From Dietzia natronolimnaea (GTDB lineage: Bacteria; Actinomycetota; Actinomycetes; Mycobacteriales; Mycobacteriaceae): a stretch of DNA of 64,000 bases. Every line of letters begins with the position of its first letter. Position 1 is the stretch's first letter. Shown here one piece after another: positions 33,338 through 42,383 of this stretch. The stretch lies in the NCBI RefSeq assembly GCF_039525805.1, contig NZ_BAAAHZ010000014.1; one strand, written 5' to 3'. Both the position numbers and the translations under genes were made by a program. A model generated the notes under the pieces. The model searched no databases, was not told the DNA's origin, and saw only the letters and a list, made by a program, of their open reading frames with translations.

Positions 33338-36300
33338 ATGGCTTCCGTGCATGAGGTGATCGAGGCGTTCCGTCAGGCTCCGACGAACGTGGAGCGGGGA
33401 ACGAAGTTCGAGCAGCTCATGGTGCGCTACTTCGAGCTCGATCCGATGTTGTCTCAGCAGTACGACAAGGTGTGGCGGTGGATCGACTGGCCAGGCCGGG
33501 ACGGCAAGCCTGACACTGGGATCGACCTGGTCGCCCGGGAGCGCGACACCGGTGAGTACACCGCCGTCCAGTGCAAGTTCTACGAGCCCGACCACTACCT
33601 ACAGAAGGGTGATCTGGACTCGTTCTTCACTGCTTCGGGCAAGGCCCCGTTCACCAACCGGGTCATCATCTCCACGACCAACAAGTGGGGCAAGCATGCC
33701 GAGGACGCCCTCGATGGCCAGACCATCCCGGTCCAGCGGATCTCGCTCGAGGACCTCGCCGAGTCGGCGATCGATTGGGACATCGCCTGGCCCCAGGGCG
33801 AACTCCAAGTCGATCTGGCCCCGTCCACGCCATACACCCTGCGCCCGCACCAGCAGGAAGCCCTGGATGCGGTGTTCCGCGAGTTTGCCGAGGGCAACGA
33901 CCGAGGCAAGCTCATCATGGCCTGCGGCACCGGTAAGACCTTCACGTCGCTGAAAATCGCCGAGCAGACCGCCCTCGACAACGGCGGTAGGGCCAGAATC
34001 CTGTTCGCGGTCCCCTCAATTGCCCTGTTGTCGCAAACTCTGCGGGAGTGGACTGCCCGTGCCGAGCTGGATATTCGAGCGTTCGCAGTCTGCTCGGACA
34101 CCAAGGTCTCTCGTGCAGCGGAGGACTACGACACCTCCGATGTCGCCATTCCAGTCACCACGAACCCAGAGCAGCTCGCGGAGAAGATGAGTTACCGCAA
34201 GCGGGCAGCGGGGATGACGGTGGTATTCACCACCTACCAATCACTGCCCGCGGTCTCCAAGGCCCAAAGTCTTGGTGTGGATCCGTTCGATCTGGTGATC
34301 TGCGACGAAGCCCACCGCACGACCGGTGTCACCCTCGCAGGCGAGGATGCGTCGAACTTCGTCGCAGTGCACGACCCGAACTTCCTCAAGGCCAGCCGGC
34401 GGCTATACATGACTGCCACCCCGCGCCTGTTCAATGACGAGACCAAGGACAAGGCAAAGGATCACTCCGCCGAGATCGCCTCCATGGATGACCTAGAGAC
34501 ATACGGTCCCGAGTTCCATCGGCTCTCGTTCGGAGAGGCCGTCGACCGCGGACTTCTCACTGACTACAAGGTCCTGGTCCTGACGGTGGACGAATCGGTC
34601 ATGGCCAGCCGGCTTCAATCAGATCTGGCCGATGCCGGTGAGCTCAAGCTCGATGACGCGTCCAAGCTGGTGGGCTGCTGGAACGGACTGGCCAAACGGG
34701 CCGGCACCTCCCCGACAGGTGAGGGCTTCGCCCCCGGCGAGCCGCCGATGCGCCGAGCGGTCGCCTTTGCCCGCGACATCAAGTCCTCCAAGCAGGTCGC
34801 CGAGATGCTTCCCCGGGTCGTGGAGTCCTACCAAGACCTGCTGCGCGACATTGAGGTCGACGGCGTGGACGTCTCGGACACCAACCGGTCCCTGAACTGC
34901 TCGGTGCACCACGTCGACGGCACCTTCAACGCCCTCAAGCGCAACGAGGAGTTGACCTGGCTCAAGGCCGAACCAGATGCCAATGAGTGCCGCATCCTGA
35001 CCAACGCCCGCTGCCTGTCCGAGGGCGTGGACGTCCCAGCATTGGATGCAGTGCTGTTCCTGCATCCCCGCAACTCCGTGGTCGACGTAGTGCAATCTGT
35101 CGGTCGCGTGATGCGCAAATCACCAGGCAAGGACTACGGCTACATCATCCTGCCCGTCGCCGTGCCCGAGGGCGTCAAGCCGTCGGAGGCATTGAACGAC
35201 AACCGGCGATTTAAGACCGTGTGGCAGGTTCTCAACGCCCTGCGGGCGCATGACGATCGGTTCAACGCGATGGTCAACTCCATCGCCCTGAACTCCAAGA
35301 CCCGGGACAAGACCGGCCAAGGCGTCGACCAGCTCCTCGGCGGACACGTCGGCCCCGCTGAGGATTCCACCGGCAGCGTCGACTCCCCCACCGACTCCGA
35401 CATCGACACCTCGGGCGATGCCGAGCAGACCAAGCAGATGGCGCTGTTCTCCCTGTCTGAGTGGACTGAGGCGATCTACACCAAGATCGTCGACAAGGTC
35501 GGCACCCGCACCTACTGGGAAGTCTGGGCCGCCGATGTCGCCGACATTGCCGCCGCGCAGATCACCCGCATCACCGCCACCCTTGCCGCTGCGAGCCCCG
35601 AACTGGCGCAGGGGTTCGACGACTTCGTCGATGGACTGCGGGCAAACCTGAACGAGTCGATCAGCCGCGAGGACGCGGTCAACATGCTCTCCCAGCATTT
35701 GATCACCAAACCCGTCTTCGACGCACTGTTTGAGGGCCACGACTTCGCCGCGCAGAACCCGGTGTCCAAGGTCATGCAGACCATGGTTGACCAACTTTCC
35801 GGCGCCAATCTGGAGGCCGAGACCGCGAAACTCGACTCCTTCTACAACTCCGTCCGCGTCCGCGCATCGGAAGTCAACTCCGCCGAAGGCAAACAGCAGG
35901 TCATTGCCGAACTGTACGAAAAGTTCTTCAAACTCGGTTTCGCCAAACAGGCCCGCGCCCTGGGGATCGTTTACACACCGGTCGAGATCGTAGACTTCAT
36001 CCTTCGCGCCACCGACCAGGCACTACGTGATTCTTTCGGGCGTGGGCTGACTGATCAGGACGTGCATGTCCTCGACGGGTTCACAGGCACCGGCACTTTC
36101 ATCACCCGCTTGCTGCAATCCGGACTCATCCGGCCCGAGGACCTCGCCCGCAAGTACGCGGGAGAGATCCACGCGAACGAGATCATGTTGCTCGCCTATT
36201 ACATCGCCGCTGTGAACATCGAGACCACCTACCACGCGATCGCCGGCCACACCGACACCGCCGACTACGAGCCGTTCCCCGGAGTCGTTCTCGCTGACAC

Positions 36301-38272
36301 ATTCCAGATCCACGAACACGGCGATGAGCTCGACCTTAAGGTCTTTCCCGCCAACAACGACCGCATCACCCGCCAGTTGGCCACACCGATCAACGTCATC
36401 GTTGGCAATCCTCCATTCGTGGCGAAGCAGGATAGCGCTAACGACCTCAATGCCAACATCAAATACCCGCACCTTGACGCCCGCATTGCCGAGACCTACG
36501 CCGCCCGCTCAACCGGGCAGAACAAGAACAGCCTGTACGACCCCTACCTGCGAGCATTCCGGTGGGCCACAGACCGCATCGGAGACACCGGCATCGTCGC
36601 ATTCGTCTCCAACGGCGGCTGGATCGACGGCAACTCCGCCGACGGCATCCGCCTCACACTTGCCGAGGAATACAGCCGCATCTACGTGTTCAACCTCCGC
36701 GGAAATATGCGCAAGACCAACTGGAAGGAGGAAGGGGGGCAGATATTCGGCGCAGGGTCTCAAGCAACCATCGCAGTTTGGATTGGCATCAAGAACCCAG
36801 CCCATACGGGCCCCTGCGAGGTCCACTACCGAGACATCGGCGACTACCTAACCCGCGAAGAAAAACTCCGCATCATCTCCGATTCTGACCTGAGCACCAT
36901 CTCCTGGACATCCATTACACCGGACACGTACGGGGACTGGCTCGACCATCGAGATGACACCTTCACCGCCTGGCCAGTCGTCGGAACCAAAAAGCCAGAG
37001 CCTGGACAGATCACTGTCTTCCATAAGCTCACGCGAGGTGTTGAGACAGCTCGCGACCCGTGGGTGTACAACTTTTCGGCTCAGAAACTTGGAGCCCAGG
37101 TCAAGCAACTCATCGACAACTACAACAGCAAACTCGGTGCATTCGACGCCTTCTGCAACGAGCAAGGCATCACAAAACGCACCGAGGCCACGGTCACAAG
37201 ATTCCTTGATGTACACCCAGCTGCCGCCGACCCTTCCTATATCAAGTGGTCTCGCAGCCTAAGGGCGCACATGGCGCGTGGTACTCGTGCTGAATACTCG
37301 CACTCACAGATCGTCAGCAGCACCTACCGGCCATTCCAGGCCGCCTACGCCTACTTCGACCGAATCATGAACCACGAACGGGGACAAACCCCCTCGATGT
37401 TCCCGACCCCCCACCACCCCAACATCGGCTTCTATGCGATCGGCGTAGGAGCAACCGCCCCGTTCTCATTGTTTGCCTCGTCAGGTCTTCCCGACGTCCA
37501 GCTGATGGGTGCAGGACAAAATGGACAGTTCTTCCCCCGGTGGACGTACGAGCAGCTCGCCGCGACGAAGGGTGGGTTTGATTTCTCCGTAGGGGCCGAA
37601 GTTGACGAGTACGGGTATCGCCGTGTCGACAACATCACCGACGAGATCCTCGGCATATACCGCGCCGCCGTCGGACCCGAGTTGAGCAAGGACGACATAT
37701 TCCACTACGTATACGGCCAACTCCATGACCCGCACTACCGGACCACTTACGCGGCAGAGTTGAAAAAGATGCTGCCGCACATCCCCGTCCCCGGATCCCG
37801 TGAGAGGTTCGAGACGATTACCCGCGTAGGCAGGCAGCTTGCGGAGCTGCATACGAACTACGAGGCGGTCGACCCGTTCCCGCTGACGGTGGAGCTGAGG
37901 AAGGGAGTGTCAGCGGAAGACCGTGAAACGTGGCGGGTATCGAAGATGAAGTGGGCCCGCGTCCGAGACGAGGAAACCGGCAATCTGGTCAACGACCCAA
38001 CCACGATCATCTACAACACCAAGGTGACCATCACGGGAATCCCTGGTGAAGCAGACGACTACATCCTCGGCTCCCGCTCGGCACTTGAATGGATCATGTA
38101 CCGCTGGCAGGTCAGAACCGACAAGCCCTCCGGAATCGTCAATGACCCTAATGACTGGTGCGACGAGATTGGAGACCCGCAGTACATCGTTGATCTGATC
38201 GCACGAGTGACCAGCGTGGCGGTTGAGACCAATAAGCTCGTCAACTCCCTGTGGGATCTGGAGTCCGAGTGA
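33338..38272 (+). CDS. Type ISP single-polypeptide restriction-modification enzyme
   Basis: A 1644-residue protein combining nuclease, translocase, methyltransferase and target recognition, the layout of LlaGI/LlaBIII (about 1570 residues). Residues 1-120: Mrr-like PD-(D/E)XK nuclease (D63 in DTGIDLV; Q78-x-K80 in TAVQCKFY). Residues 165-620: SF2 ATPase with Walker A ACGTGKT (K200), DEAH box D323-EAH, MTATPRLF and motif VI QSVGRVMRKSPGKDYG. Residues 700-850: helical coupler. Residues 880-1150: N6-adenine methyltransferase with motif I VLDGFTGTGTF (from 911) and motif IV NPPF (1024-1027). The C-terminal 450 residues are the target-recognition region. All catalytic motifs look intact, so the enzyme should be active. 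Methylation of one strand with looping cleavage after head-on collision is known for the family. Confidence 0.96.
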   Translation: MASVHEVIEAFRQAPTNVERGTKFEQLMVRYFELDPMLSQQYDKVWRWIDWPGRDGKPDTGIDLVARERDTGEYTAVQCKFYEPDHYLQKGDLDSFFTASGKAPFTNRVIISTTNKWGKHAEDALDGQTIPVQRISLEDLAESAIDWDIAWPQGELQVDLAPSTPYTLRPHQQEALDAVFREFAEGNDRGKLIMACGTGKTFTSLKIAEQTALDNGGRARILFAVPSIALLSQTLREWTARAELDIRAFAVCSDTKVSRAAEDYDTSDVAIPVTTNPEQLAEKMSYRKRAAGMTVVFTTYQSLPAVSKAQSLGVDPFDLVICDEAHRTTGVTLAGEDASNFVAVHDPNFLKASRRLYMTATPRLFNDETKDKAKDHSAEIASMDDLETYGPEFHRLSFGEAVDRGLLTDYKVLVLTVDESVMASRLQSDLADAGELKLDDASKLVGCWNGLAKRAGTSPTGEGFAPGEPPMRRAVAFARDIKSSKQVAEMLPRVVESYQDLLRDIEVDGVDVSDTNRSLNCSVHHVDGTFNALKRNEELTWLKAEPDANECRILTNARCLSEGVDVPALDAVLFLHPRNSVVDVVQSVGRVMRKSPGKDYGYIILPVAVPEGVKPSEALNDNRRFKTVWQVLNALRAHDDRFNAMVNSIALNSKTRDKTGQGVDQLLGGHVGPAEDSTGSVDSPTDSDIDTSGDAEQTKQMALFSLSEWTEAIYTKIVDKVGTRTYWEVWAADVADIAAAQITRITATLAAASPELAQGFDDFVDGLRANLNESISREDAVNMLSQHLITKPVFDALFEGHDFAAQNPVSKVMQTMVDQLSGANLEAETAKLDSFYNSVRVRASEVNSAEGKQQVIAELYEKFFKLGFAKQARALGIVYTPVEIVDFILRATDQALRDSFGRGLTDQDVHVLDGFTGTGTFITRLLQSGLIRPEDLARKYAGEIHANEIMLLAYYIAAVNIETTYHAIAGHTDTADYEPFPGVVLADTFQIHEHGDELDLKVFPANNDRITRQLATPINVIVGNPPFVAKQDSANDLNANIKYPHLDARIAETYAARSTGQNKNSLYDPYLRAFRWATDRIGDTGIVAFVSNGGWIDGNSADGIRLTLAEEYSRIYVFNLRGNMRKTNWKEEGGQIFGAGSQATIAVWIGIKNPAHTGPCEVHYRDIGDYLTREEKLRIISDSDLSTISWTSITPDTYGDWLDHRDDTFTAWPVVGTKKPEPGQITVFHKLTRGVETARDPWVYNFSAQKLGAQVKQLIDNYNSKLGAFDAFCNEQGITKRTEATVTRFLDVHPAAADPSYIKWSRSLRAHMARGTRAEYSHSQIVSSTYRPFQAAYAYFDRIMNHERGQTPSMFPTPHHPNIGFYAIGVGATAPFSLFASSGLPDVQLMGAGQNGQFFPRWTYEQLAATKGGFDFSVGAEVDEYGYRRVDNITDEILGIYRAAVGPELSKDDIFHYVYGQLHDPHYRTTYAAELKKMLPHIPVPGSRERFETITRVGRQLAELHTNYEAVDPFPLTVELRKGVSAEDRETWRVSKMKWARVRDEETGNLVNDPTTIIYNTKVTITGIPGEADDYILGSRSALEWIMYRWQVRTDKPSGIVNDPNDWCDEIGDPQYIVDLIARVTSVAVETNKLVNSLWDLESE

Positions 38273-38426
38273 TGGGAAGGTGCCGGCATTGACGCAAGTG
38301 CCGATAATGTTCGATTATGTGATCTCCGCAGTTCAGGCGTGCTCTGCAGTCCGCAACATCGGCGTTTGAGGAGGCGGGTGGTCGAGGCGAGTTACGCCCT
38401 CCACACGTTGGACAATAACGATTCAT
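38241..38426 (-). CDS. Small zinc-ribbon-like ORF (doubtful)
   Basis: A 61-codon ORF from ATG 38426 with MNRYCPTCGGRNSPRPPASS at its start and further Cys at 27, 33 and 47. The CPTCGG knuckle looks like a zinc ribbon, but there is no clear ribosome site, codon use is not core-like, and its end overlaps the Type ISP 3' end by 32 bp. It may be a remnant or chance. Confidence 0.22.
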   Translation of the reverse strand: MNRYCPTCGGRNSPRPPASSNADVADCRARLNCGDHIIEHYRHLRQCRHLPITRTPDPTGS

Positions 38427-38532
38427 CGCACTTTAGTCGGGTCGGTCCCGGCGATGCATTGTGCTCGTCGTGATTCGAGAATCGATAACTTCACTGGCGG
38501 CCTCTTGACTCATGGATAACCACACTTGCCCG

Positions 38533-39429
38533 CTACCCGCCCCCGGAGATCTCCACCAGCTCCAACTCCTTGACTGGCCCAGCCGTGCGGGCCTGGCACA
38601 TCGTAAAGATCGGGTCGGAGTAGCTCTCGCGCAGCAGCACTCGGACCGGCTCACGCGGCCCCTTAAGTGTCACCTCGACGTGGCCGTCGGATTCGGCGAC
38701 GTCCAGCGGGGCGAAGGCACCGATGCGGTCGTCTCCGAACGCCGCACGAGCGTGGTGCTGCGCGACCTGCACCGCCGCTGAGTAGCTGCTGCGTCCACGC
38801 AGGTACCGCTCGTCGACGCGGCCCTCGGTGTAGCGGGTGACGATGTCGGCCGGATCCTCCGCCGAGTCGACGCGGCCGTAGAACAACCCGTGCGGCAGGA
38901 CGATCATCGTCGCTGCGAAGCGGTCCCCGCCCAGGTGCGAACATTCCCACGTCGACTCCGGGTACTGCTCGGCGATGAGGGTGGTGGCCTTGCGCCCGCG
39001 GACGGCGCAGCACTGGTCGTGCTTGCCGTGCGCGCAGATGGCGACCAGCGGCTCATCGGTCGGCGTGCCGGCGGAGCCGTCGAGGGGAATCTCGGCGTAG
39101 CCCTCGGGGCCGTCGACTTCTCCCCACCGCAGGGATTCCTGTCCGGGTCGGGCGTCGGCCAGGGCCCACCGCCACCGTCGCTGTTCGGAACGCTTGCCCG
39201 GCCGGCGGATCGCGGCGACCCGGGCGTCGGCCGCCTGTGCGTGCAGAGCTATCGCGCGACCCACCTCAGTCGACAGAAGCGCGGGAGAGTCGAGCAGCGC
39301 CGAATGCCCCCACGGGCCTGCGAGTTCCACCATGAACCACCGCATTCCCCGGGAGCCCGACCCCTCCAGGGGATCGCCCCTTCGCAGCGCGGCGTCGCTG
39401 CACGGTTCCCAGTCCGCAAGCCTGGTCAC
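38533..39429 (-). CDS. Sucrase/ferredoxin-like (Apd1-type thioredoxin-fold) protein
   Basis: A 298-residue protein from GTG 39429, which overlaps the JmjC gene stop (GTGA). The C-terminal half has VAICAHGKHDQCCAVRGRKA and TWECSHLGGDRFAATMIVLP, the conserved Cys/His blocks of the sucrase/ferredoxin-like (Apd1/Aim32) family, which bind a [2Fe-2S] cluster in a thioredoxin-like fold. LPHGLFYGRVD and GRSSYSAAVQVAQHHARAAF follow as in the family. It is probably an electron carrier or redox protein. Its coupling to an iron(II)/2-oxoglutarate-type JmjC gene suggests a redox partner or iron-keeping role for that enzyme (inference). Confidence 0.88.
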   Translation of the reverse strand: MTRLADWEPCSDAALRRGDPLEGSGSRGMRWFMVELAGPWGHSALLDSPALLSTEVGRAIALHAQAADARVAAIRRPGKRSEQRRWRWALADARPGQESLRWGEVDGPEGYAEIPLDGSAGTPTDEPLVAICAHGKHDQCCAVRGRKATTLIAEQYPESTWECSHLGGDRFAATMIVLPHGLFYGRVDSAEDPADIVTRYTEGRVDERYLRGRSSYSAAVQVAQHHARAAFGDDRIGAFAPLDVAESDGHVEVTLKGPREPVRVLLRESYSDPIFTMCQARTAGPVKELELVEISGGG

Positions 39430-40649
39430 AGCGCCACCAGCACGGCCTCCCGCAGCAACCGACGGAGAACCACCAGGCCGTCCGCCGCATCAAGACCAGG
39501 CAGAGTTCCGGCGCTCACGGGAGCGCCCTCGAGGACTGTGTGCAGGGCGGGTGCGCACACCGCCGGGAAGGAGATCGACTTGGTGGGCAACTTCAGCACG
39601 ACAGTGTCCAGATTGCCGCCGTCGGAGCCATCGTAGTCCACCCGCCCGTGCAGCCCGTCGCGCCACCGCACCCGGGTCTCGGGGTCGAGGGTCGCCACGG
39701 CGTCGAGGGTGGCCAGCGGGCGGACCGGGGCGGGTCGAGTGAGGTCCAGGTACTGCGTCGCCAGCGCGTCGCCGGCGAGATCGCTGAGCTGATCCTGCTT
39801 CTCGGCGATCAGCCGGGCCAGCACTTCCAGGACCTCGCGTGTGTGTTCCGCGGTAGAAGCGGCGTCGACCGGGGCGAGCCCGAGCGGCAACGACGCACGC
39901 AGCTCCTCCTCCGAGGCCAGCGCCTCGATCATCGCCGTCGCGACATCGTGCCCGGTGAAGGGGGCCACGCCCACGGTGAGGTGGATGGAGGTGTCGCCCT
40001 GCGCCTCGGCGGAGTGGACCCAGCCGCGCGGCAGGTAGAGGCAGTCCCCCGGCTCGAGCACCGCGTCGATCACCGGCTCGTCCCTCGAACGCTCGGCGAT
40101 CGCCTCGCGGTGGTCGGTCCAGGGCTGATCAGGCAGCGGGTGGTGGTGGACGGGCTCGTGAACGCGCCACCGCTTGGTGCCGGAGACCTGCAGGACAAAG
40201 ACGTCGTGCACGTCGTAGTGCGGATCGAACCCGCGGTTCGCGGGCGGGGTGATGTACGCGTTGGTCTGCACCGGGTGGCCGACATCAGCGGTCATGCCGC
40301 GGACGAAGTCGATGATCGGCGGCCAGAACCGGTGCAGTCCCTGCAGGACGATCGTCGCCCCGGCGGCGAACTGCGTGAGCACGCCGTCGGGGTCGATCTG
40401 GTCGGGCATCTGCGCGCCGAACCCGCCGGCGCGGGTGAAGCACGCCCGGTCGACGAGCGTGCCCTCCCGCGCCATCCGGACGAAGGGTGTGCGTACCCCA
40501 CGTTCGGCGATGATCTCGTCGACCATCTGCGGAGACAGCAGATCGGAGAAGTCGCGCGGCAACTCGGCCGCAGGGGTCAGCAGGGGCCGCTGACCCCAGA
40601 CCGCTGCCGCGAACTCATCCCGCCCGCATGCGACGCACCGCTCGAGCAC
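39426..40649 (-). CDS. JmjC-type cupin oxygenase
   Basis: A 407-residue protein from GTG 40649. Its N-terminal CVACGRDEFAAAVWGQRPLL is the entry helix of bacterial JmjC/RoxA-like proteins. The cupin core has VQTNAYITPPANRGFDPHYD with the iron motif H-x-D (PHYDVHD), FVLQVSGTKRWRVHEP, LEPGDCLYLPRGWVHSAEAQ with the second His region (WVHSA), and SIHLTVGVAP. These are the features of ribosomal-oxygenase-like and peptide hydroxylases that use Fe(II), 2-oxoglutarate and O2. A helical dimerisation/wing domain follows. The start lies only 6 nt after the stop of the repeat-protein gene and its stop overlaps the next start. The obvious candidate substrate is the repeat protein upstream. Confidence 0.9.
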   Translation of the reverse strand: MLERCVACGRDEFAAAVWGQRPLLTPAAELPRDFSDLLSPQMVDEIIAERGVRTPFVRMAREGTLVDRACFTRAGGFGAQMPDQIDPDGVLTQFAAGATIVLQGLHRFWPPIIDFVRGMTADVGHPVQTNAYITPPANRGFDPHYDVHDVFVLQVSGTKRWRVHEPVHHHPLPDQPWTDHREAIAERSRDEPVIDAVLEPGDCLYLPRGWVHSAEAQGDTSIHLTVGVAPFTGHDVATAMIEALASEEELRASLPLGLAPVDAASTAEHTREVLEVLARLIAEKQDQLSDLAGDALATQYLDLTRPAPVRPLATLDAVATLDPETRVRWRDGLHGRVDYDGSDGGNLDTVVLKLPTKSISFPAVCAPALHTVLEGAPVSAGTLPGLDAADGLVVLRRLLREAVLVAL

Positions 40650-40655
40650 TACTGC

Positions 40656-40910
40656 TCAGGCCGTGCCGTCGGCGCCGCCATCGGCCCCGTCCGGGTTCGA
40701 GCCGCCGTCGGCGACACCCTCGCCCGAGCCGGCCGCGCCGTCGGCTCCACCGTCGTGTCCGCCCGGGTTCGAGCCACCGTCGGCGGTGCCCTCGCCCTTG
40801 TTGGCCGAGCCGTCGGCCCCGCCGTCATGGCCCTGCGGGTTCGAGCCGCCGTCGGCGACTCCCTCGCCCGAGTTGCCGGTGGTCGTCATGTCGTCGTCAC
40901 TGATAGCCAT
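40656..40910 (-). CDS. Small acidic protein of three tandem 24-residue repeats
   Basis: 84 residues from ATG 40910, with AGAGGA 6 nt upstream. After MAISDDDMTTTG the whole protein is three 24-residue repeats with consensus xxGEGxADGGSNPxGxDGG-ADGxA, at residues 13-36, 37-60 and 61-84. It contains Asp, Asn, Gly and one Pro per repeat, no Cys and almost no hydrophobic residues, so it should be unstructured and soluble, with no signal peptide. I recognise it only as one of the small Asp/Gly-rich repeat proteins of Actinobacteria. The placement 6 nt before a JmjC oxygenase suggests that the repeats are its substrate (Asp/Asn beta-hydroxylation is the usual chemistry); this is inference. Confidence 0.8.
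   Translation of the reverse strand: MAISDDDMTTTGNSGEGVADGGSNPQGHDGGADGSANKGEGTADGGSNPGGHDGGADGAAGSGEGVADGGSNPDGADGGADGTA
40659..40874 (-). repeat. 72-bp tandem repeat, three copies, encoding the 24-residue units
   Basis: Copies at 40803-40874, 40731-40802 and 40659-40730 (minus-strand order). Similarity is high, including synonymous positions, so the expansion is recent or homogenised. Confidence 0.9.
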
Positions 40911-41058
40911 GTGCGATCCTCTCGTCGGTGCAGGCGTTGACCTGCACGGATTCGTGCGGTGTCGCCACGTGCCCGGACTGGCCCGGACACGATGGGTGCT
41001 GCGATTGCCACTATGCCACCGGAGGGACTCGAGGCACGACCGGTCGACGGACCGCCGC

Positions 41059-42333
41059 TCAGGGCCCGTGGCCGAGGTGCTCGTGGACCCGCAACGCCAG
41101 GGCGAGGTCAAGGGTGTCCCCCACCCGCCGCTCGGCGTCGAGATCGGCGAGGATCCGGGTGATGCGGTAACGCACGGTGTTCTTGTGCACGTGGAGCAAC
41201 TCCGCCGTCCGGATCAGACTGCGGTTCTCGGCGAGGTAGGTGGCCAGGGTCTCCCGGGACTCCGCCGCCTGCGGGGTGTCGGCGGCCAGCGGGCCCAGCG
41301 TCTCCCGGACCCAGATCCGCGCCTCCGGGGTGTCCTTGGCGATCAGCGACATCGCCGCCAGGCCCGGTTCGGCGTAGCTGGTCACTGCACGCGACCTTCG
41401 CCCCGGGGCGGTGGCGCAGCCGAACGCGATCCGGGCCTGCTCGTGGCTGCGCTTGAACCCGTCCGGCCCCCACAGCGGCTCACCCATCGCCAGGTGGGCG
41501 CCGCCCATGGACTCCCGCAGCCTGGTCAGGTCGAGCGTCCGCACCGCGGCGGCGTCGACCGGGATCCAGTTCCACACGGTCGTCTCGTCGATCGTGACCT
41601 GCAGCGGGGGCGCGGGGGCGTCGATCACCCCGGCCGCGGCGAGGATCCTGCTGTGCAACCGGCGGGCGGAGCTTTCCGGATCGGGATCCCACGCGATCAC
41701 GGCCAGGTGCGTCCGCTTGAGCGCGTATCCGGTCTTGGTCTCGAACCGCGTCGCACCGCTTCCCGGGTCGGTCATGAGGTCCTCGATCGCCGAGACCAGC
41801 ACACTGCCCGGCATGTCCCTCCAGCGCTGCCGCTCGGACTCGTACGCGTTGAGGACGTAGCGGATGATCCAGTCGATGTACTGGTGCTCCATCGTGGCGA
41901 ACTCGGAGATCACGTCGATGGTGCGCTGCGGCGCGAGATCCCTGGTCTCCATCCGCTGCAGGACCACGCGCTGCATCTCGTGGGCCCCCAGGTGGTAGGC
42001 GCGCACCAGGGCGTTGGCCGAGACGTTCCGCTGGGCCAGGCGGAAGGCGTACTCGACCGCGGCGGTGGTGGGCTGCAGATGGTCAAGCGGGATCTTGTTG
42101 CCCATGACGTGCAGGATCGTGCTCACGTTGCCGTGCACACTCGCCGTGAGCAGATCCATCAGCCCGGTCTCGGCGGACAGGTCCTCGATGGTGTCCGCGA
42201 TGTACCCGGTCACGCCGGCGACCACCGCGTCGATGTCCTCCGAGAGCTCACGCGCGAGGTCGGCCAACACGCTCGAGGCCGCCCCCTCGTCGTCGTCGTC
42301 GTCGGAGGGCCCGACCCGGTGGGGGTCACTCAT
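41059..42333 (-). CDS. PucR/CdaR-type transcriptional regulator
   Basis: A 424-residue protein from ATG 42333. Residues 20-160 are a helical sensor region typical of RsbR-like/PucR N-termini (VHGNVSTILHVMGNKIPLDH). The middle resembles the CdaR GGDEF-like domain (ALKRTHLAVIAWDPDPESSA; LAMGEPLWGPDGFKRSHEQA), without GGDEF residues. The C-terminal HTH_30 is clear: LATYLAENRSLIRTAELLHV, then HKNTVRYRITRILADLD, the hallmark of the family. Such regulators usually control adjacent metabolic genes in response to a small metabolite. The downstream gene on the minus strand is the JmjC repeat operon; upstream is the FAD oxidoreductase group. Confidence 0.9.
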   Translation of the reverse strand: MSDPHRVGPSDDDDDEGAASSVLADLARELSEDIDAVVAGVTGYIADTIEDLSAETGLMDLLTASVHGNVSTILHVMGNKIPLDHLQPTTAAVEYAFRLAQRNVSANALVRAYHLGAHEMQRVVLQRMETRDLAPQRTIDVISEFATMEHQYIDWIIRYVLNAYESERQRWRDMPGSVLVSAIEDLMTDPGSGATRFETKTGYALKRTHLAVIAWDPDPESSARRLHSRILAAAGVIDAPAPPLQVTIDETTVWNWIPVDAAAVRTLDLTRLRESMGGAHLAMGEPLWGPDGFKRSHEQARIAFGCATAPGRRSRAVTSYAEPGLAAMSLIAKDTPEARIWVRETLGPLAADTPQAAESRETLATYLAENRSLIRTAELLHVHKNTVRYRITRILADLDAERRVGDTLDLALALRVHEHLGHGP

Positions 42334-42383
42334 CACGTCCGGCACTCATCATGTTCAGCACTCATCGCGACCGGCGCTCCCGT

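Noticed and set aside
40659..40874. Three 72-bp repeats as a CRISPR or phage array
   Set aside because: No spacers; the units are contiguous and in frame within one protein.
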